A DNA stretch of 64,000 nucleotides. Source: Korobacter sp963758505 (GTDB lineage Bacteria; Acidobacteriota; Terriglobia; Terriglobales; Acidobacteriaceae). Shown here piece by piece: positions 41,187 to 50,916 of the stretch. Where the stretch lies: contig CAVWVJ010000001.1 of NCBI GenBank assembly GCA_963758505.1, forward strand, positions 1,550,001 through 1,614,000. The letters are read 5' to 3'. The first letter of the stretch is position 1, and each line of letters starts with the position of its first letter. The translations under genes were made by a program, and so were the position numbers. Below the pieces are notes generated by a model. The model saw only the letters and a list, made by a program, of their open reading frames with translations, ran no database searches and was not told the origin of the DNA.

Positions 41187-44100
41187 ATGACACTAGAGCG
41201 AGATAATCCGGAACACCAGGGACCAGCGTCGAACGACGAAGAACGCGGCGATGTACTCGACGCCCCTGCCGCGCTTCCGCCTCCTGCATCGCCGTCGCCT
41301 GTCGCGACATCGGATAGCTTGACCCAGGAAGAGTCCGAAATCGTGGATCTCGTTCTGCCCGATGTCACGCAGCTCGCTCCATCCAGGGCACCTGCGGCGA
41401 ACGAGCGGCCCAAAGCGGTGCGGTTCGTCTCAGGAATACCGCAAGAGCTGTCGCGCGAGGTCGAAGAGTTTCTCTCCCATGATGCCGAGAAGCGCTGGAC
41501 GTGGTTCGAACCGCCACAGGAAGGACACAAATTGGAGCCGGTGAAAGATGTTGTCTGCGGAATGATGGTCGATCCGGAGAAGGCCGCCGGAGTGCTCGAC
41601 TACCAGGGGAAAAGGTATTACTTCTGCAGCGGCGCCTGCATGGGCAGGTTCGAAATGGATCACGAGAAGTATCTTGATCCCAATTACAAGCCGACAGGCA
41701 TGGCGCACACCCCGGTGACGATCGCCGCCGCGCCTCTCACCGAGATCGGTGCGACGGCTGTTTCGCCGTTGATCGTGAAGGATCCGGTTTGTGGCATGAA
41801 CGTCAACCCCCGAAGTGCCGCCGGATCGGTCGAGCACAGCGGAAAGACCTACTATTTCTGCAGCAAAGGTTGCGTCGCAAAGTTCCAGGCCGACCCGGCG
41901 AAATATCTTGATCCGAAGTATGTTCCCGGCGGGATGTCGCATGCACCGGTAACCATCGGATCTGCTCCACCCAAGACCGCAGCGCCGTCCGTTCCGGCGC
42001 CTATCTATACCTGCCCCATGGATCCGGAAGTTCGGCAGCCTGGGCCGGGGATCTGTCCAAAGTGCGGCATGGCCCTCGAACCCGAGACTTTGGCTGCCCC
42101 GTCGTCGAAAACCGAGTACGTCTGCCCGATGCATCCGGAGGTGGTGAGCGATCACCCTGGAAGTTGCCCGAAGTGCGGTATGGCCCTCGAGCCACGGACG
42201 GTGACCGCTGCGGAGGAGGCCAATCCGGAGCTTGTCCAGATGACGCGACGCTTCTGGTGGAGCGTAGCCCTTGGCGTGCCACTGCTGGCGCTGGCGATGG
42301 GCCACATGTTCGGACCTCTCGCCCACGCCTGGAGCCCGCGTGTCGTTGCCTGGATTGAGTTTGTCCTCGCAACTCCCATTGTGCTGTGGGGCGGCTGGCC
42401 GTTCTTCGAGCGCTTCGCCGCCTCGCTGAAATTCCGCAGCCCCAACATGTTCACGTTGATCGGCATGGGCGTGGGCGTTTCTTACCTGTACAGCGCGGTG
42501 GCTGCCATCGCGCCACAGATGTTTCCCGCAAGTTTGCGCGGCCCGCACGGCATGCCCGAGGTGTACTTCGAAGCAGCGGCGGCCATCACCATTCTCGTGC
42601 TCCTCGGGCAGGTGCTCGAGTTGCGCGCGCGCAGCCGCACCAGCAGCGCGATTCGCGCCCTCCTGGACCTCGCGCCCAAAGTCGCACGCCGCGTGGCAGC
42701 CGACGAATCGGAGCACGATATTCCTCTTTCTGAAGTGCAGAAGGGCGATCGCCTTCGTGTGCGGCCGGGCGAGAAAATTCCTGTCGATGGCGTGATTCTC
42801 TCCGGATCGAGTTCGGTGGACGAGTCCATGGTCACGGGCGAATCGCTTCCGGGAGAGAAGCGCGAAGGATCGCAGGTGATCGGCGGCACGCTCAACGGAA
42901 ACGGTTCTTTCATCCTGCGGGCGGAGCACGTCGGCAGTGAAACCATGCTCGCGCAAATCGTGCGCCTGGTGAGCGATGCGCAACGCAGCCGCGCCCCGAT
43001 TCAGCGCCTCGCCGACAAGGTCTCAGCGGTGTTTGTTCCCGCGGTGATCGCAGTTGCAGTGATCACCTTCGCCATCTGGATGCTCCTTGGCCCCGAGCCG
43101 CGCTTTGCCGTGGCGATGGTGAACGCTGTCGCGGTGCTGATTATCGCCTGCCCCTGCGCACTCGGCCTGGCGACGCCCATGGCGATCATGGTCGGCACCG
43201 GGCGCGGCGCGCATGCCGGCGTCCTGGTGCGCAACGCGGAAGCGTTGGAGACGATGGAGCGCATCGACACCCTCGTCATCGACAAGACCGGCACCCTCAC
43301 CCAGGGCAAGCCTGAACTCACGTCGGTCGAGGCGATTGCGCCGATGAAAGAAGAAGAGCTAGTCCGGCTGGCCGCAGCGGTCGAGCGCGGCAGTGAACAT
43401 GCCCTGGGAACGGCGATCCTCCAGGCCGCCGAGGCAAACGGAATGACGATCCCGCAGGCCGCAAACTTTCTAGCGTACTCCCGGACTTGGAGTACAAGGC
43501 GACGTGGAAGGGAAAAGCGTTGCGGTCGGCAATCCGGCCTTCCTGCAGCAACTCGGCGCCGATACCGCGCAGCTGGAAGCGAAAGCTCAATCCCTCCGCG
43601 CGCAAGGCCAGACGGTGATGTTCGTCGCCATCGACAAGCAGTCCGCCGGACTCTTGGGCGTCTCCGATCCCATCAAGCCCAGCACACAAGAGGCCCTGCA
43701 AGCCCTGCGCGACGAGAAGCTGATGGTCGTCATGCTTACCGGCGACAATCGCACCACCGCCGAAGCGGTCGCGAAACAGCTCGGCATCCGCCACTTCGAA
43801 GCCGAAGTCTTGCCGCAACGCAAAGCCGACGTCGTTCGTGCCTTGCAGAAGGAGGGGAAGCGCGTGGCCATGGCCGGCGATGGCATCAACGATGCGCCCG
43901 CCCTCGCCGCCGCCGACGTGGGCATCGCCATGAGCACCGGTGCCGATATCGCCATGGAGAGCGGCGGCATCACCTTGCTGAAAGGTGATCTTCGCGGCAT
44001 CGTGCGCGCCCGCCGCCTCAGCGAAGCCGTGATGCGCAACATCCGGCAGAATTTGTTTTTCGCCTTCGTGTACAACGCGCTGGGGGTGCCGATCGCCGCC

Positions 44101-44220
44101 GGAGCGCTCTACCCAATCTTCGGATGGCATTTCAGCCCCATCCTCGCCGCGGCCGCGATGAGCTTCAGCTCCGTCTCGGTGATTACGAATGCATTGCGGC
44201 TGCGGAAGGTCAAACTGTAG
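41187..44220 (+). CDS. copA: Copper-type P1B ATPase with two YHS and two YCPMH metal-binding domains; frame broken once
   Basis: About 1,010 residues. After a ~115-residue low-complexity start come two YHS domains (DVVCGMMVDPEKAAG with YYFCSGAC, DPVCGMNVNPRSAAG with YYFCSKGC), then two heavy-metal-binding motifs (YTCPMDPEVRQPGPGICPKC and YVCPMHPEV with CPKC), then the P1B core. The core has TGES, ACPCALGLATP, DKTGTLTQGKP, GDGINDAPAL and a final MSFSSVSVITNALRLR. CPC indicates Cu+/Ag+ transport. The frame shifts at about 43476; dropping one T gives LATPGLGVQGDVEGKSV. Classic N-terminal HMA domains are absent. Start codon ATG 41187 is the first available. Confidence 0.9.
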
Positions 44221-44244
44221 TACCGGACTCCGGGTTGTTCCGGC

Positions 44245-44739
44245 CTACGACGCCAGCGATCGCAGATAATTCACGATATCCGGCGATGTCCAGTTGGCCT
44301 CGCCGATAAACTTTCGCCGGATCTTTCCGTCCTTATCGATGATGTAGGTCTCCGGGAACTTATACGTCCCGTAGAGCGCATTCGATTTATTCGCAGCGTC
44401 ACGGACGGTCAACAGGTCGATGTGATGGTCCCGGATGAACTGTTTGTAGGCACTCTCGTCCACGTCCGTGCTGACCGCCAGGATGACGACTTTATCTCCT
44501 AGTATCTTCTGGAGTTGCACCAGCGAGGGCATCTCGGCGACGCAGGGCGGGCACCAGGTGGCCCAGAAGTTCAAAACCACGGTTTTGCCGCGGAAATCGT
44601 GCAAGGAAACGGTGTGCTGCGAGTCAGTTACGGTGAATTGCGGCGCCTCCGTCCCAAGCTGTGCCGGGCGGGTGCCCTGGTAACAGGAGGAAAACAAGAT
44701 TACCAACAGGACGGGTAAGAAATGCCTAAACCGTTTCAC
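44245..44739 (-). CDS. TlpA/ResA-like thiol-disulfide lipoprotein
   Basis: 164 residues from GTG 44739: a lipoprotein signal (PVLLVILFSSC) followed by a thioredoxin fold with FRGKTVVLNFWATWCPPC and YIIDKDGKIRRKFIG. TlpA/ResA proteins reduce disulfides in cytochrome c apoproteins or copper sites of oxidases. The adjacent copper ATPase fits copper-site handling. TATTAT ends 6 nt before this GTG, so the longer frame to 44775 would be upstream of transcription; the mRNA is probably leaderless. Confidence 0.86.
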   Translation of the reverse strand: MKRFRHFLPVLLVILFSSCYQGTRPAQLGTEAPQFTVTDSQHTVSLHDFRGKTVVLNFWATWCPPCVAEMPSLVQLQKILGDKVVILAVSTDVDESAYKQFIRDHHIDLLTVRDAANKSNALYGTYKFPETYIIDKDGKIRRKFIGEANWTSPDIVNYLRSLAS

Positions 44740-44745
44740 GAATTT

Positions 44746-44751
44746 ATAATA
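44746..44751 (-). promoter_or_regulatory. -10 element of the tlpA-like gene
   Basis: TATTAT on the minus strand, 6 nt before the GTG start at 44739. Leaderless if used. Confidence 0.45.
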
Positions 44752-44834
44752 ACCAAGTAGGATTACCCGAGCCACACCCGGTTTGTGGGAAATTACCCCC
44801 AGCCACCAACGGGTTTGCCGGATCCAGACCGCTC

Positions 44835-45908
44835 ATGTCATTTCGCAAGCGCATCCGCCGCAGCTACCAGAGGCCGATTGTCTCGGTCATTATCCCTGCG
44901 CGCAACGAGGAGTCATGCCTCGAGACTTGCCTCAAGTCCCTGGTCAACCAGGAGGGCATTCCCTTCGAAATTATCGTGGTGGACGACGGCTCGACCGACG
45001 GTACCCGGCGGATTGCCGACAGCTTTGCCGCCGTTCGCGGCATGGCTGCGCCCCCGCTCCCGGAAGGCTGGTGCGGAAAGTCGAACGCCCTCGCCTTCGG
45101 CGCGCGGCATGCGCGGGGCGATTGGTTCCTCTTCACCGACGCTGATACCTTCCATAAGCCTGGCTCGCTCGCCCGTGCCGTCTCGGAGGCCGAGCGCCAC
45201 GGCTCCGATTTGCTCTCTTATTCTCCGCAACAGGTGGTGAAAAGCTTCTGGGAGCGGGCGATCATGCCAGTGGTCTTCGCGGAACTGGCGGCTACGTTCA
45301 AGCCGAAGGAAGTGAGCGATCCGCGCTCCCCCGTCGCCGCCGCCAATGGACAGTACTTGCTCATTCGCCGGCACGCCTACGAATTGATCGGCGGACACTC
45401 CTCGGTCGCCTTCACCCTGCTCGAAGACGTCGATCTGGCGCGCTCCATCAAGGAAGCCGGTGGCCGGCTCGCCTTCCGCTACGGGGGCGAAGCGGTAAAG
45501 ACCCGCATGTATCGCAGCTTCCGCCAGTTGCGCGAGGGCTGGACGAAAAACCTGGCGCTGCTTTTCCCGGACGCGCAGGAGCTCGCCGCGCGCCGTATGT
45601 CGGAATTTGCGTTCATTGTTGCGGCGCTGGCTGGCGCCACCGTTTCCGCGTTCTTCCAGCATTTCATCGTGGCTGCCGGATTCGCCGGCCTTACCGCCGC
45701 GCTCTGGACGCGATTCCTCAAGCGCATTCATCGTGCCCACTTCGGTTTCTCCTCCGAGATGCTGTCGATCTTCGGCCTGCCGATGTTCGCCTGGCTCTTA
45801 CGGCGCTCCGTCCGCAGCTACGCTCGCGGCGAGGTGACGTGGAAAGGGCGCTCGTATCCCGCGCCGCCTCCGGAGCCGGCGCAAAAGCGCGTGGCGGAGA
45901 AGGTATAA
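44835..45908 (+). CDS. Membrane-associated family 2 glycosyltransferase
   Basis: 357 residues: a GT-A domain with VSVIIPARNEESCLETCL, EIIVVDDGSTDGT, PPLPEGWCGKSNAL, the DxD-type FTDADTFH and the acceptor-side TLLEDVDLARSIKEAG, then two to three C-terminal membrane helices. The LPEGW-GK block resembles HpnB and carotenoid glycosyltransferases (CrtQ/CruC type), so a lipid acceptor is likely. It starts 95 nt from the divergent tlpA gene and runs into the pterin genes with a 9-nt gap. Confidence 0.85.
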   Translation: MSFRKRIRRSYQRPIVSVIIPARNEESCLETCLKSLVNQEGIPFEIIVVDDGSTDGTRRIADSFAAVRGMAAPPLPEGWCGKSNALAFGARHARGDWFLFTDADTFHKPGSLARAVSEAERHGSDLLSYSPQQVVKSFWERAIMPVVFAELAATFKPKEVSDPRSPVAAANGQYLLIRRHAYELIGGHSSVAFTLLEDVDLARSIKEAGGRLAFRYGGEAVKTRMYRSFRQLREGWTKNLALLFPDAQELAARRMSEFAFIVAALAGATVSAFFQHFIVAAGFAGLTAALWTRFLKRIHRAHFGFSSEMLSIFGLPMFAWLLRRSVRSYARGEVTWKGRSYPAPPPEPAQKRVAEKV

Positions 45909-45917
45909 CCCGCGGGC

Positions 45918-46331
45918 ATGACCGTCTATCTCACCAGGAAATCCGAGTTCTCGGCTTCGCATCATTACCACAACCCGGCATTCAGCGCGGAAGAGAACCA
46001 GCGTATCTTCGGCAAGTGCAATAACCCGAACGGTCACGGCCACAACTACACCCTCGAAGTAACGGTAAAAGGCGAAGCCGACGCCACCACGGGGTTCGTC
46101 GTCGATCTCAAGGAGCTGAAGGAGATCGTGAACCGCGAGGTCGTGGATGCGATGGACCACCGCTATCTCAACCACGAAGTCCCGGAATTCCAGGCGCAGA
46201 TCCCGACCACCGAGAACATCGCGATCGCCATCTGGAAACGGCTGGAAGGGAAGCTCCATGTCGCAAAGCTGCACCGCGTGCGCCTTTACGAGATGCACGA
46301 CCTCTGGGTCGATTTCTACGGGGAAGCATGA
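45918..46331 (+). CDS. 6-pyruvoyl-tetrahydropterin synthase, copy 1 (animal type)
   Basis: 137 residues. The zinc site and catalytic Cys lie in SASHHYHNP and FGKCNNPNGHGHNYTLEV, the latter nearly identical to the PTPS of animals, unlike E. coli QueD (which has CGRLHGHS). Asp-His of the triad is in DAMDHRYLN and Glu in RLYEMHDL. PTPS converts dihydroneopterin triphosphate to 6-pyruvoyltetrahydropterin; QueD activity is the alternative. It overlaps copy 2 by 4 nt (ATGA). Confidence 0.88.
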   Translation: MTVYLTRKSEFSASHHYHNPAFSAEENQRIFGKCNNPNGHGHNYTLEVTVKGEADATTGFVVDLKELKEIVNREVVDAMDHRYLNHEVPEFQAQIPTTENIAIAIWKRLEGKLHVAKLHRVRLYEMHDLWVDFYGEA

Positions 46332-46741
46332 AGGCCCATCTCACCCGCCGGTACTGGTTCGCCGCTTCGCACCGCCTGCACAGCCCTGAGCTGACCGAGG
46401 AGCAGAACCGGTCGGTTTACGGAAAGTGCAACAATCCCTACGGCCACGGGCACAATTACGCGCTGGAAGTCACGGTGAGCGGCCAGGTCGCAGGCGATAC
46501 CGGAATGGTCTATAACCTGGTGGACATCGATCGCGTCGTGCGCGAGCAGGTGTTGGAGCGCTTCGATCACCAGAATTTGAACTGCATTCCCGAGTTTCGC
46601 GATCTTGTGCCAACCACGGAAAACCTTTGTATTTCTATTTACAACATTCTGAAACAAAGCCTATCCAGCACTCATCTGGATAAAGTAAGGCTGGAAGAGA
46701 CCTCGCAAAACAGCTTTGAAGTTACCGGCGACGGAGGGTAG
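46328..46741 (+). CDS. 6-pyruvoyl-tetrahydropterin synthase, copy 2 (animal type)
   Basis: 137 residues, the same length as copy 1 and clearly paralogous: FAASHRLHSP, YGKCNNPYGHGHNYALEV, ERFDHQNLN and VRLEETSQN retain Cys, Asp-His and Glu plus zinc histidines. Conservation of all catalytic residues argues that both copies are active, perhaps as a heteromer or with different substrates. ATGA overlap with copy 1; folE follows 85 nt on. Confidence 0.88.
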   Translation: MKAHLTRRYWFAASHRLHSPELTEEQNRSVYGKCNNPYGHGHNYALEVTVSGQVAGDTGMVYNLVDIDRVVREQVLERFDHQNLNCIPEFRDLVPTTENLCISIYNILKQSLSSTHLDKVRLEETSQNSFEVTGDGG

Positions 46742-46826
46742 AACACGGGATGAGGATGGTTCCGCGGAAGAACGTGGTGCACCGCATTTCGAATGCAACA
46801 GAGCGACGAGTTAGTCCCGAGTCACT

Positions 46827-47426
46827 ATGAAAACGAAAGACGAAGCCGTAACGTTAACCAGCGCCACGACCGAAGAAATCGTCGCCGAGTTGATCCAGCG
46901 CATCGGGGAAGATCCCCAGCGCGAGGGACTCCTGCGCACCCCGGAGCGCTATGCGAAGGCGCTCAAGTACCTCACCAAGGGATACGACGAGGATCCCGAG
47001 ACCGTGCTTAACGGCGCGCTGTTCACCGTCACCTACGACGAAATGGTGATCGTGAAGGACATCGAGATGTTCAGCCTCTGCGAACATCACATTCTGCCGT
47101 TTTTCGGAAAAGTGCACATCGCTTACATACCGAAGGGCAAAGTCATCGGTCTCAGCAAGCTACCGCGCTTGGTGGAACTTTTTGCGCGACGACTGCAAGT
47201 ACAGGAGCGCCTGACTACCGAGATTGCCGAGACCATTCAGCGGGTCATCGACCCTTACGGGGTGGGCGTTATCATCGAGGCACGCCACTTGTGCATGATG
47301 ATGCGCGGAGTCGAGAAACAGCACTCTTCTACGGTGACGTCGGCGATGCTGGGGGCTTTCCGTGAACCGCAGACACGCGAAGAGTTCCTCTCGCTAGTGC
47401 GGAATGGGAAGGCGAACGGCTTCTAG
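46827..47426 (+). CDS. folE: GTP cyclohydrolase I
   Basis: 199 residues with the zinc-binding CEHHILPFFGKVHIAYIP, GLSKLPRLVELFARRLQVQE and the C-terminal EARHLCMMMRGVEKQ. It makes dihydroneopterin triphosphate from GTP, the substrate of PTPS and of folate synthesis. Its place directly after two PTPS genes makes a pterin pathway likely. Confidence 0.95.
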   Translation: MKTKDEAVTLTSATTEEIVAELIQRIGEDPQREGLLRTPERYAKALKYLTKGYDEDPETVLNGALFTVTYDEMVIVKDIEMFSLCEHHILPFFGKVHIAYIPKGKVIGLSKLPRLVELFARRLQVQERLTTEIAETIQRVIDPYGVGVIIEARHLCMMMRGVEKQHSSTVTSAMLGAFREPQTREEFLSLVRNGKANGF

Positions 47427-47488
47427 GCAGTTTCCCCCGCTAGGCCTCTGAAAATCTGGTATCTTCGCAGGCATCCGGGTAGTCAGCC

Positions 47489-48277
47489 ATGCCGAAGAGA
47501 GCCACTTCGCATAAAGCCGCCAAACCGAAGCCAAAAAACAAGCGTTATCCTTCGATTGAACTGCGCCGCATGGAAGATCAGGTCGTCCTGGTCACCGGCG
47601 GCAACCGTGGGATCGGCTTGGCGATCGCGCGCGCTCTTGCCCGGGAAGGCGCCAGCGTCATCATTACCGGTCGCGACGAAGACGCGCTGCATCGCGCCAC
47701 ATCCGAGATCACGCGTAGCGGCGGCTCCGTCTTCAGCCATGCTTGCGATATTCGCGACGAGGACTCCGTCGACGACCTCTTCGCCACCATCGGCCGCCAC
47801 TTTCCCCAGCTTGACGTGCTTATCAACAACGCCGGACTGGCCCAGGCCTCGGCCCACGTCGATCACCTTTCGCTCGACGCATGGCGTACCGTGATCGATA
47901 CCAACCTCACCGGCGCATTTCTCTGTACCCGCGCCGCGCTTCCCCTGCTGCGCCGCGGATCGACCATCGTCAACAACGTTTCGATAGCTGCCACCACGGT
48001 GTTTCCCGGCATGTCGGCTTACGGCGCCTCGAAGGCGGCGCTTTTGTCGTTCACCAACACGCTGCGCGAAGAGCTGCGCTCCCGTGGCATCCGCGTCATC
48101 GCGTTTACCCCAGGCGCCACCGATACGGACATCTGGAAACAGTTCTGGAAAGATGCGCCGCGGGAACGGATGATGTCCGCCGAGAGCGTTGCCGATGCCC
48201 TGGTCTCCGCGCTCGCACTGCCCGCGAACGCGACCGTGCAGGACCTGGTGATCACGCCAACCGGAGGAGCGCTCTAA
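47489..48277 (+). CDS. SDR-family oxidoreductase (possible sepiapterin-reductase role)
   Basis: 262 residues; a Lys-rich 27-residue lead precedes a classical SDR: VTGGNRGIGLAIA (NADP-binding), NNAGLAQ, SIAATTVF with Ser and YGASK with catalytic Tyr and Lys, then TPGATDTDIW. It follows folE by 62 nt and may reduce a pterin side chain, as sepiapterin reductase does, but sequence alone cannot separate it from other SDRs. ATG at 47570 (MEDQVV) is an alternative start. Confidence 0.83.
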   Translation: MPKRATSHKAAKPKPKNKRYPSIELRRMEDQVVLVTGGNRGIGLAIARALAREGASVIITGRDEDALHRATSEITRSGGSVFSHACDIRDEDSVDDLFATIGRHFPQLDVLINNAGLAQASAHVDHLSLDAWRTVIDTNLTGAFLCTRAALPLLRRGSTIVNNVSIAATTVFPGMSAYGASKAALLSFTNTLREELRSRGIRVIAFTPGATDTDIWKQFWKDAPRERMMSAESVADALVSALALPANATVQDLVITPTGGAL

Positions 48278-48280
48278 ACC

Positions 48281-48793
48281 ATGCGATGGATGTTCGTGGT
48301 CCTGGTGATGCTCGTGCTGCCCATCCTGACAGTCGTGATCGTGGGCGCATTTCTCCCGAGGACGCATACCGCTACCCGTAGCCTGCAAGTTCAGCAGACC
48401 CCGGAATCGGTGTATTCCCTGATCTCCGGGCCTCCCACCTGGCGCTCCACCGTGCGCAGCTACGAGCCGGTTGGAATGATCGACGGCAAGCCAAGCTGGC
48501 GCGAAGTCGATCACCACAATCACGCCATCACCTTCGAAGAGGAGGAAGTCGATCCGCCGACGAGGCGCGTCATCCGCATTGCGGATAAGAATCTTCCTTT
48601 CGGAGGCACGTGGACGTTCGAAATCCGGCCTGCCTCGCGAGGCTGTGTTTTGCAGATTACCGAAAACGGCGAGATCTACAATCCGGTCTTTCGCTTCATC
48701 AGCCGCTTCTTCCGTGGCTACGACGCAACCATCAACCAGTACTTGAAGGATGTAGAAGACCACTACAACGGTCTCGTCCTCCGCCGCGCCTGA
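48281..48793 (+). CDS. SRPBCC-fold (polyketide cyclase-like) membrane-anchored protein
   Basis: 170 residues with one N-terminal helix (4-24) and a SRPBCC domain: HTATRSLQVQQTPESVYSLI, PSWREVDHHNHAITFE and GGTWTFEIRPA. Binds an unknown hydrophobic ligand. Starts 3 nt after the SDR gene, so is cotranscribed. Confidence 0.75.
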   Translation: MRWMFVVLVMLVLPILTVVIVGAFLPRTHTATRSLQVQQTPESVYSLISGPPTWRSTVRSYEPVGMIDGKPSWREVDHHNHAITFEEEEVDPPTRRVIRIADKNLPFGGTWTFEIRPASRGCVLQITENGEIYNPVFRFISRFFRGYDATINQYLKDVEDHYNGLVLRRA

Positions 48794-48814
48794 CTCCGAA
48801 TCATCTGTGGGCAG

Positions 48815-49129
48815 CTAATCGGTTCCCGGACCCTGCGCTCCGCCGATCCGCATCGGATAGATCTCATAGGTGTGCAGTTTCGCCAGGATCGTCGGATCGT
48901 TCTCCGCAATCGTCCGCGCTTCGGCCTCGTCCTGCACCGCCAGCACCGCCATCCCGAACGATCCCTCGACCGCCAGCACAGGACCGTAGATCAATACCCG
49001 TTTTTCGACGAAGTGCTGATGGAAGTACTGTACGTGCGCCATCATCAATCCCCGCTCCGTGTCCGTCATATCGTGCGCGAACGTCGGACGAGGCGGAATC
49101 AGCTTGTAGAAGAAGTGTTGTTTGGTCAT
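48815..49129 (-). CDS. YciI-like protein
   Basis: 104 residues of the YCII fold with the conserved HVQYFHQHFVEKRVLIYGPV and AENDPTILAKLHTYEIYPM. The ATG (49129-49127) overlaps the rhomboid stop as TGATG, indicating coupled translation. Function unknown in general. Confidence 0.8.
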   Translation of the reverse strand: MTKQHFFYKLIPPRPTFAHDMTDTERGLMMAHVQYFHQHFVEKRVLIYGPVLAVEGSFGMAVLAVQDEAEARTIAENDPTILAKLHTYEIYPMRIGGAQGPGTD

Positions 49130-49890
49130 CAGTTCCATCCGCTATAGCGATAGAGCCGCGGCCGTTGCGGCAGCAGCTTGATCATGATCAGGCCAGTCAC
49201 AAAACCGCCCACGTGCGCCCAGAAAGCGACGCCACCGCCGGATGCCGCCGCACCGTGCGTCTGAATCGCGGTCGCCGCGCCTCCCAGAAATTGCGCCAGG
49301 AACCAGTAGCCCAGCACGATCCATGCCGGAAGCCAGACGAAGAATACGAAGAAGAAGGGAACCAGCGTCAGCACCCGCGCTCGCGGGTAGAGCACGAAAT
49401 AGGCGCCCATCACTCCGGCGATGGCGCCGCTTGCGCCAATCGTGGGCAGCATCGAATACCAGTTGAATGCCACGTGCAGCAACCCGCCCGCGATGCCTAC
49501 GCCCAGGTAGAAAAGCAGAAACTTGAAGTGCCCGAGATAATCCTCGACATTGTCGCCGAAAATCCACAGTACCCACATGTTGGAAATGATGTGCCACCAG
49601 CCGCTGTGGAGGAACATCGAGGTCAGCAAGGGCAGGAATGCCGCAACCGGCGTAACGTAACGCGTACCGAGAAAGCCGACCATGCGCAGGGGTACCTGGC
49701 CTCCGGCCAACACGATCGGGATCTTCACCGGGACCAGCCCGAAGACCATCATCAGCTGGTCATAGGAGCCCACGCCCTGGGTTGCGTTCACCCACTTTTG
49801 CAGCAAAAAGATCAGAATGTTGAGGCCCAACAGGAAGAAGGTTACGTACGGGGTACTGAACCGCGGGCTATCGTCCTTCAGGGGAATCAT
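49129..49890 (-). CDS. Rhomboid family intramembrane serine protease
   Basis: 253 residues and six or so helices. Catalytic Ser in GASGAIAGVMGAY (helix 4), catalytic His in FWAHVGGFVTGLI (helix 6), plus HSGWWHIISNMWVLWIFGDN in the region before. It would cut membrane-protein helices. A TACTTT lies about 5 nt before the ATG, another hint of a leaderless mRNA. Confidence 0.9.
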   Translation of the reverse strand: MIPLKDDSPRFSTPYVTFFLLGLNILIFLLQKWVNATQGVGSYDQLMMVFGLVPVKIPIVLAGGQVPLRMVGFLGTRYVTPVAAFLPLLTSMFLHSGWWHIISNMWVLWIFGDNVEDYLGHFKFLLFYLGVGIAGGLLHVAFNWYSMLPTIGASGAIAGVMGAYFVLYPRARVLTLVPFFFVFFVWLPAWIVLGYWFLAQFLGGAATAIQTHGAAASGGGVAFWAHVGGFVTGLIMIKLLPQRPRLYRYSGWN

Positions 49891-49999
49891 GGTTCAAAGT
49901 AAGCTGGCAAGTGGACGAGCGGTAACTCGTAGGAGATCCAAAGCCGCGGCGGTGTGCCTATTTGACCCCGCGACCGTCCACGGTACACGATAGCAGAGA

Positions 50000-50908
50000 A
50001 TGCCCCTAGACGCCGTAATCGTCATCGACAAGCCCGCCGGCTGGACCTCGCACGACGTCGTCGCCCGCTTGCGGCGCACTCTGGGCGAACGCTCCGCCGG
50101 CCACCTCGGCACCCTCGACCCCATGGCGACGGGCGTATTGCCGGTCGTGCTCGGCCGCTACACACGGCTCTCCCAGTTCTACAACCACTCCGACAAATCC
50201 TACGATGGCGAGATCCGCCTCGGCTTCTCCACCGACACCTACGACGCGGAAGGCGAGCCCACCAGTACTCCGCGGGAAGTTCAAGTAACACTTGAAGAGC
50301 TGCAGTCGCTCGGCCGGGAGTTTCTCGGTGCGCAACAGCAGATGCCCCCGCCGTTCTCAGCCAAGAAAATCCACGGCATCCCGGCGTACAAGTTGGCCCG
50401 GAAGAAACTCGAAGTAGAACTCAAGCCAAGTTCGGTAGAGATTTTCGAATTGCAGATCCTGCCTTCGGCGAAGCCAGACTGTGTGGGATTCCGTGCCCGC
50501 GTCTCCTCCGGCACCTACATCCGTTCCATCGCACACGATCTCGGCCGTCGTCTCGGTTGCGGAGCCCATCTCGCCAGCTTGCGGCGCACCGCGGTTGCAG
50601 AATTCACCATCGACCAGGCGCACACGCTGGAGACAGTGGAGCAGGCATTGTCGGAAGCAAGAGTTGACGAACTTTTGATCCACCCACGTCGCATTCTTCC
50701 GCAGCTTCCGTCCGTGACCGCGAACGACGACATCGTCGCCTACATCCGCAACGGACGTTCCGTGAACCTTCCTGAATTTTCGAAAGCAAAGCTAGTGAAG
50801 GTGTTTGCCGGGCAGTCTGAGATCGTCTGCGTGGCGCAGCGCATCGCCGGCACGCTCTTCCATCCCAAGCTGGTATTGCCCGCTCGGGAACCTGTCCCAA
50901 CGAAATAA
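50000..50908 (+). CDS. truB: tRNA pseudouridine(55) synthase
   Basis: 302 residues: IDKPAGWTSHDVVARLRR, the catalytic Asp in GHLGTLDPMATGVLPV, SAKKIHGIPAYKLAR and RVSSGTYIRSIAHDLG, then a C-terminal PUA-like domain. It modifies U55 in the T loop of tRNAs. Confidence 0.95.
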   Translation: MPLDAVIVIDKPAGWTSHDVVARLRRTLGERSAGHLGTLDPMATGVLPVVLGRYTRLSQFYNHSDKSYDGEIRLGFSTDTYDAEGEPTSTPREVQVTLEELQSLGREFLGAQQQMPPPFSAKKIHGIPAYKLARKKLEVELKPSSVEIFELQILPSAKPDCVGFRARVSSGTYIRSIAHDLGRRLGCGAHLASLRRTAVAEFTIDQAHTLETVEQALSEARVDELLIHPRRILPQLPSVTANDDIVAYIRNGRSVNLPEFSKAKLVKVFAGQSEIVCVAQRIAGTLFHPKLVLPAREPVPTK

Positions 50909-50916
50909 GCAGCGAA

